64,000 nucleotides of DNA, taken from contig NZ_CP166194.1 of NCBI RefSeq assembly GCF_045679545.1, forward strand, positions 372,001 through 436,000, written 5' to 3'. The translations under genes and the position numbers were made by a program. The stretch comes from Enterovibrio sp045679545 (GTDB lineage Bacteria; Pseudomonadota; Gammaproteobacteria; Enterobacterales; Vibrionaceae). Below are positions 63,195-64,000 of the stretch, piece by piece. The notes under the pieces are model-generated. The model ran no database searches, was not told where the DNA came from, and saw only the letters and a program-made list of their open reading frames with translations. Within the stretch, counting starts at the first letter, position 1; each line of letters begins with the position of its first letter.

Positions 63195-63827
63195 ATGGGA
63201 CAAAACGTGCCACAGCAAACGCAACCTAACCAATTTGGCGTCAATGACGTTCATATTGATAACACTGACATTGTCTATAATGGTTACTTTAAGATGGTGA
63301 AATATCGCTTTCGTCATCGCCTGTTTGCAGGTGGCTGGAGTGAAACCATTGAACGTGAACTGTTTGAACGCGGACATGCAGTGGCGATGCTCCCTTACGA
63401 CCCTGTGAGTGACATGGTGGTATTGGTTGAGCAAATTCGCATTGGTGCGATGGCGGCGAGCCCATCACCTTGGCAGTTAGAAATCGTCGCGGGCATTATC
63501 GATAAAGATGAAACGCCAGAAGCGGTTGCCGTGCGCGAGGCAGAGGAAGAAGCCGGGCTCAACGTGAAAGAGTTGCTACCTATGACCAGCTATTTGTCTA
63601 GCTCTGGTGGTTGCTCGGAACGTATTCACCTGTACTTGGGCATTGTTGATGCCAGTGATGCGAAAGGCATACATGGCTTGCCTGAAGAAGGGGAAGATAT
63701 ATTGGTTCATCTTGTACCGCGCACAACAGCGATGCAGTGGATGGAAGACGGTAAGATTGAAAACGCAGCATCAATCATTGCGTTGCAATGGTTGGCTCTA
63801 AATCTCAAGAGGTGGCGAGCAGATTGA
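63195..63827 (+). CDS. nudF: ADP-ribose diphosphatase, Nudix family
   Basis: 210 residues from ATG 63195, chosen because GGAGG is 5 nt upstream; an in-frame ATG at 63159 lacks one. The Nudix box GIIDKDETPEAVAVREAEEEAGL (about 100-122) has the full GX5EX7REUXEEXGU pattern. It splits ADP-ribose to AMP and ribose 5-phosphate. Divergent from tolC, as in E. coli. Confidence 0.95.
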   Translation: MGQNVPQQTQPNQFGVNDVHIDNTDIVYNGYFKMVKYRFRHRLFAGGWSETIERELFERGHAVAMLPYDPVSDMVVLVEQIRIGAMAASPSPWQLEIVAGIIDKDETPEAVAVREAEEEAGLNVKELLPMTSYLSSSGGCSERIHLYLGIVDASDAKGIHGLPEEGEDILVHLVPRTTAMQWMEDGKIENAASIIALQWLALNLKRWRAD

Positions 63828-63861
63828 GTCACGACTCGTCTGATCGTAAGCGGGAAGTGAT

Positions 63862-64000
63862 ATGTTGAGACGAGGGTATCAAGTCGATTTAAGTGCCTTG
63901 ATGCGAATGTATGAAACGAACTACGCAAAGCTGCTCAGACTGATGCCACGTCAGGATGATGTCGGGGAATTTTGTGTATATGACATTCAAGGCAATGAGT
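63862..64000 (+). CDS. DUF1249 protein, YqiB-like, 5' part
   Basis: 46 codons to the window end, beginning MLRRGYQVDLSALMRMYETNYAKLL. GGGAAG lies 7 nt before the ATG. It is 34 nt after nudF; in E. coli the order nudF-yqiB-cpdA is the same, and the DUF1249 start pattern (Y-x-V-DL-x2-LMRxYExNYAKLLRL) agrees. Function is unknown. Confidence 0.85.
   Translation, partial: MLRRGYQVDLSALMRMYETNYAKLLRLMPRQDDVGEFCVYDIQGNE

Overview
The window is a chromosomal segment of a gamma-proteobacterium of the family Vibrionaceae. The evidence is synteny and protein likeness: leuO next to a long-chain acyl-CoA ligase and ilvIH, an MJ1255/VC2487-type glycosyltransferase, the rpsU-yqeY-dnaG-rpoD operon with tRNA-Ile2 behind it, and the cca/gspAB/ygiM/pit/ygiF/glnE/hldE/tolC/nudF order. 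From memory, this joins blocks that in V. cholerae lie near VC2490-VC2434 and VC0485-VC0525. Genus cannot be fixed from this window alone.

Layout. 1-16.1 kb: leucine operon (leuL leader with attenuator, leuA, leuB, start of leuC) on the minus strand; an RND efflux pair; a PAP2 phosphatase and a glycosyltransferase; leuO; an acyl-CoA ligase; ilvI-ilvH. 16.2-27.4 kb: pyruvate kinase, then a less conserved stretch with two diguanylate cyclases flanking an intact IS3-family element, a cold-shock gene followed by two tiny coupled genes, a DnaQ-like exonuclease, a GH30 lipoprotein under a LacI-type palindrome, and an orphan gene.

27.37-36.0 kb: a mobile element of about 8.6 kb, bounded by near-identical repeats built from 11-bp TGCTATAACGG units. 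It has a tyrosine integrase, a P2 gpA-like HUH replication protein, an AlpA-like regulator and no capsid or conjugation genes, so it looks like a phage satellite or replicative integrated element. Its very AT-rich cargo is a two-gene operon: a putative PD-(D/E)XK (Cap4/DUF4297-like) nuclease and a short Rad50/SMC-like ATPase with a single CxxC zinc-hook motif. This resembles a minimal Lamassu/DdmABC-type anti-phage or anti-plasmid system, and it sits next to rpoD and tRNA-Ile2, which from memory is the chromosomal site of V. cholerae VSP-II, the island that carries ddmABC. It is the most interesting object in the window.

36-64 kb: core genes. tRNA-Ile2 and the macromolecular synthesis operon (rpsU, yqeY, dnaG, rpoD) on minus; divergent tsaD; plsY; folB-folK-uppP; cca; a single-gene fusion of the type II secretion assembly proteins GspA and GspB; ygiM; a Pit phosphate transporter with its PhoU-like partner; CYTH/CHAD triphosphatase; a K+ channel and a chemoreceptor; glnE; a lipid A acyltransferase; hldE; tolC; nudF and the start of a yqiB-like gene. 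Four of the convergent gene junctions here carry dispersed CCTAGG-rich palindromic repeats, one of them next to a perfect 12-copy 7-bp tandem array.
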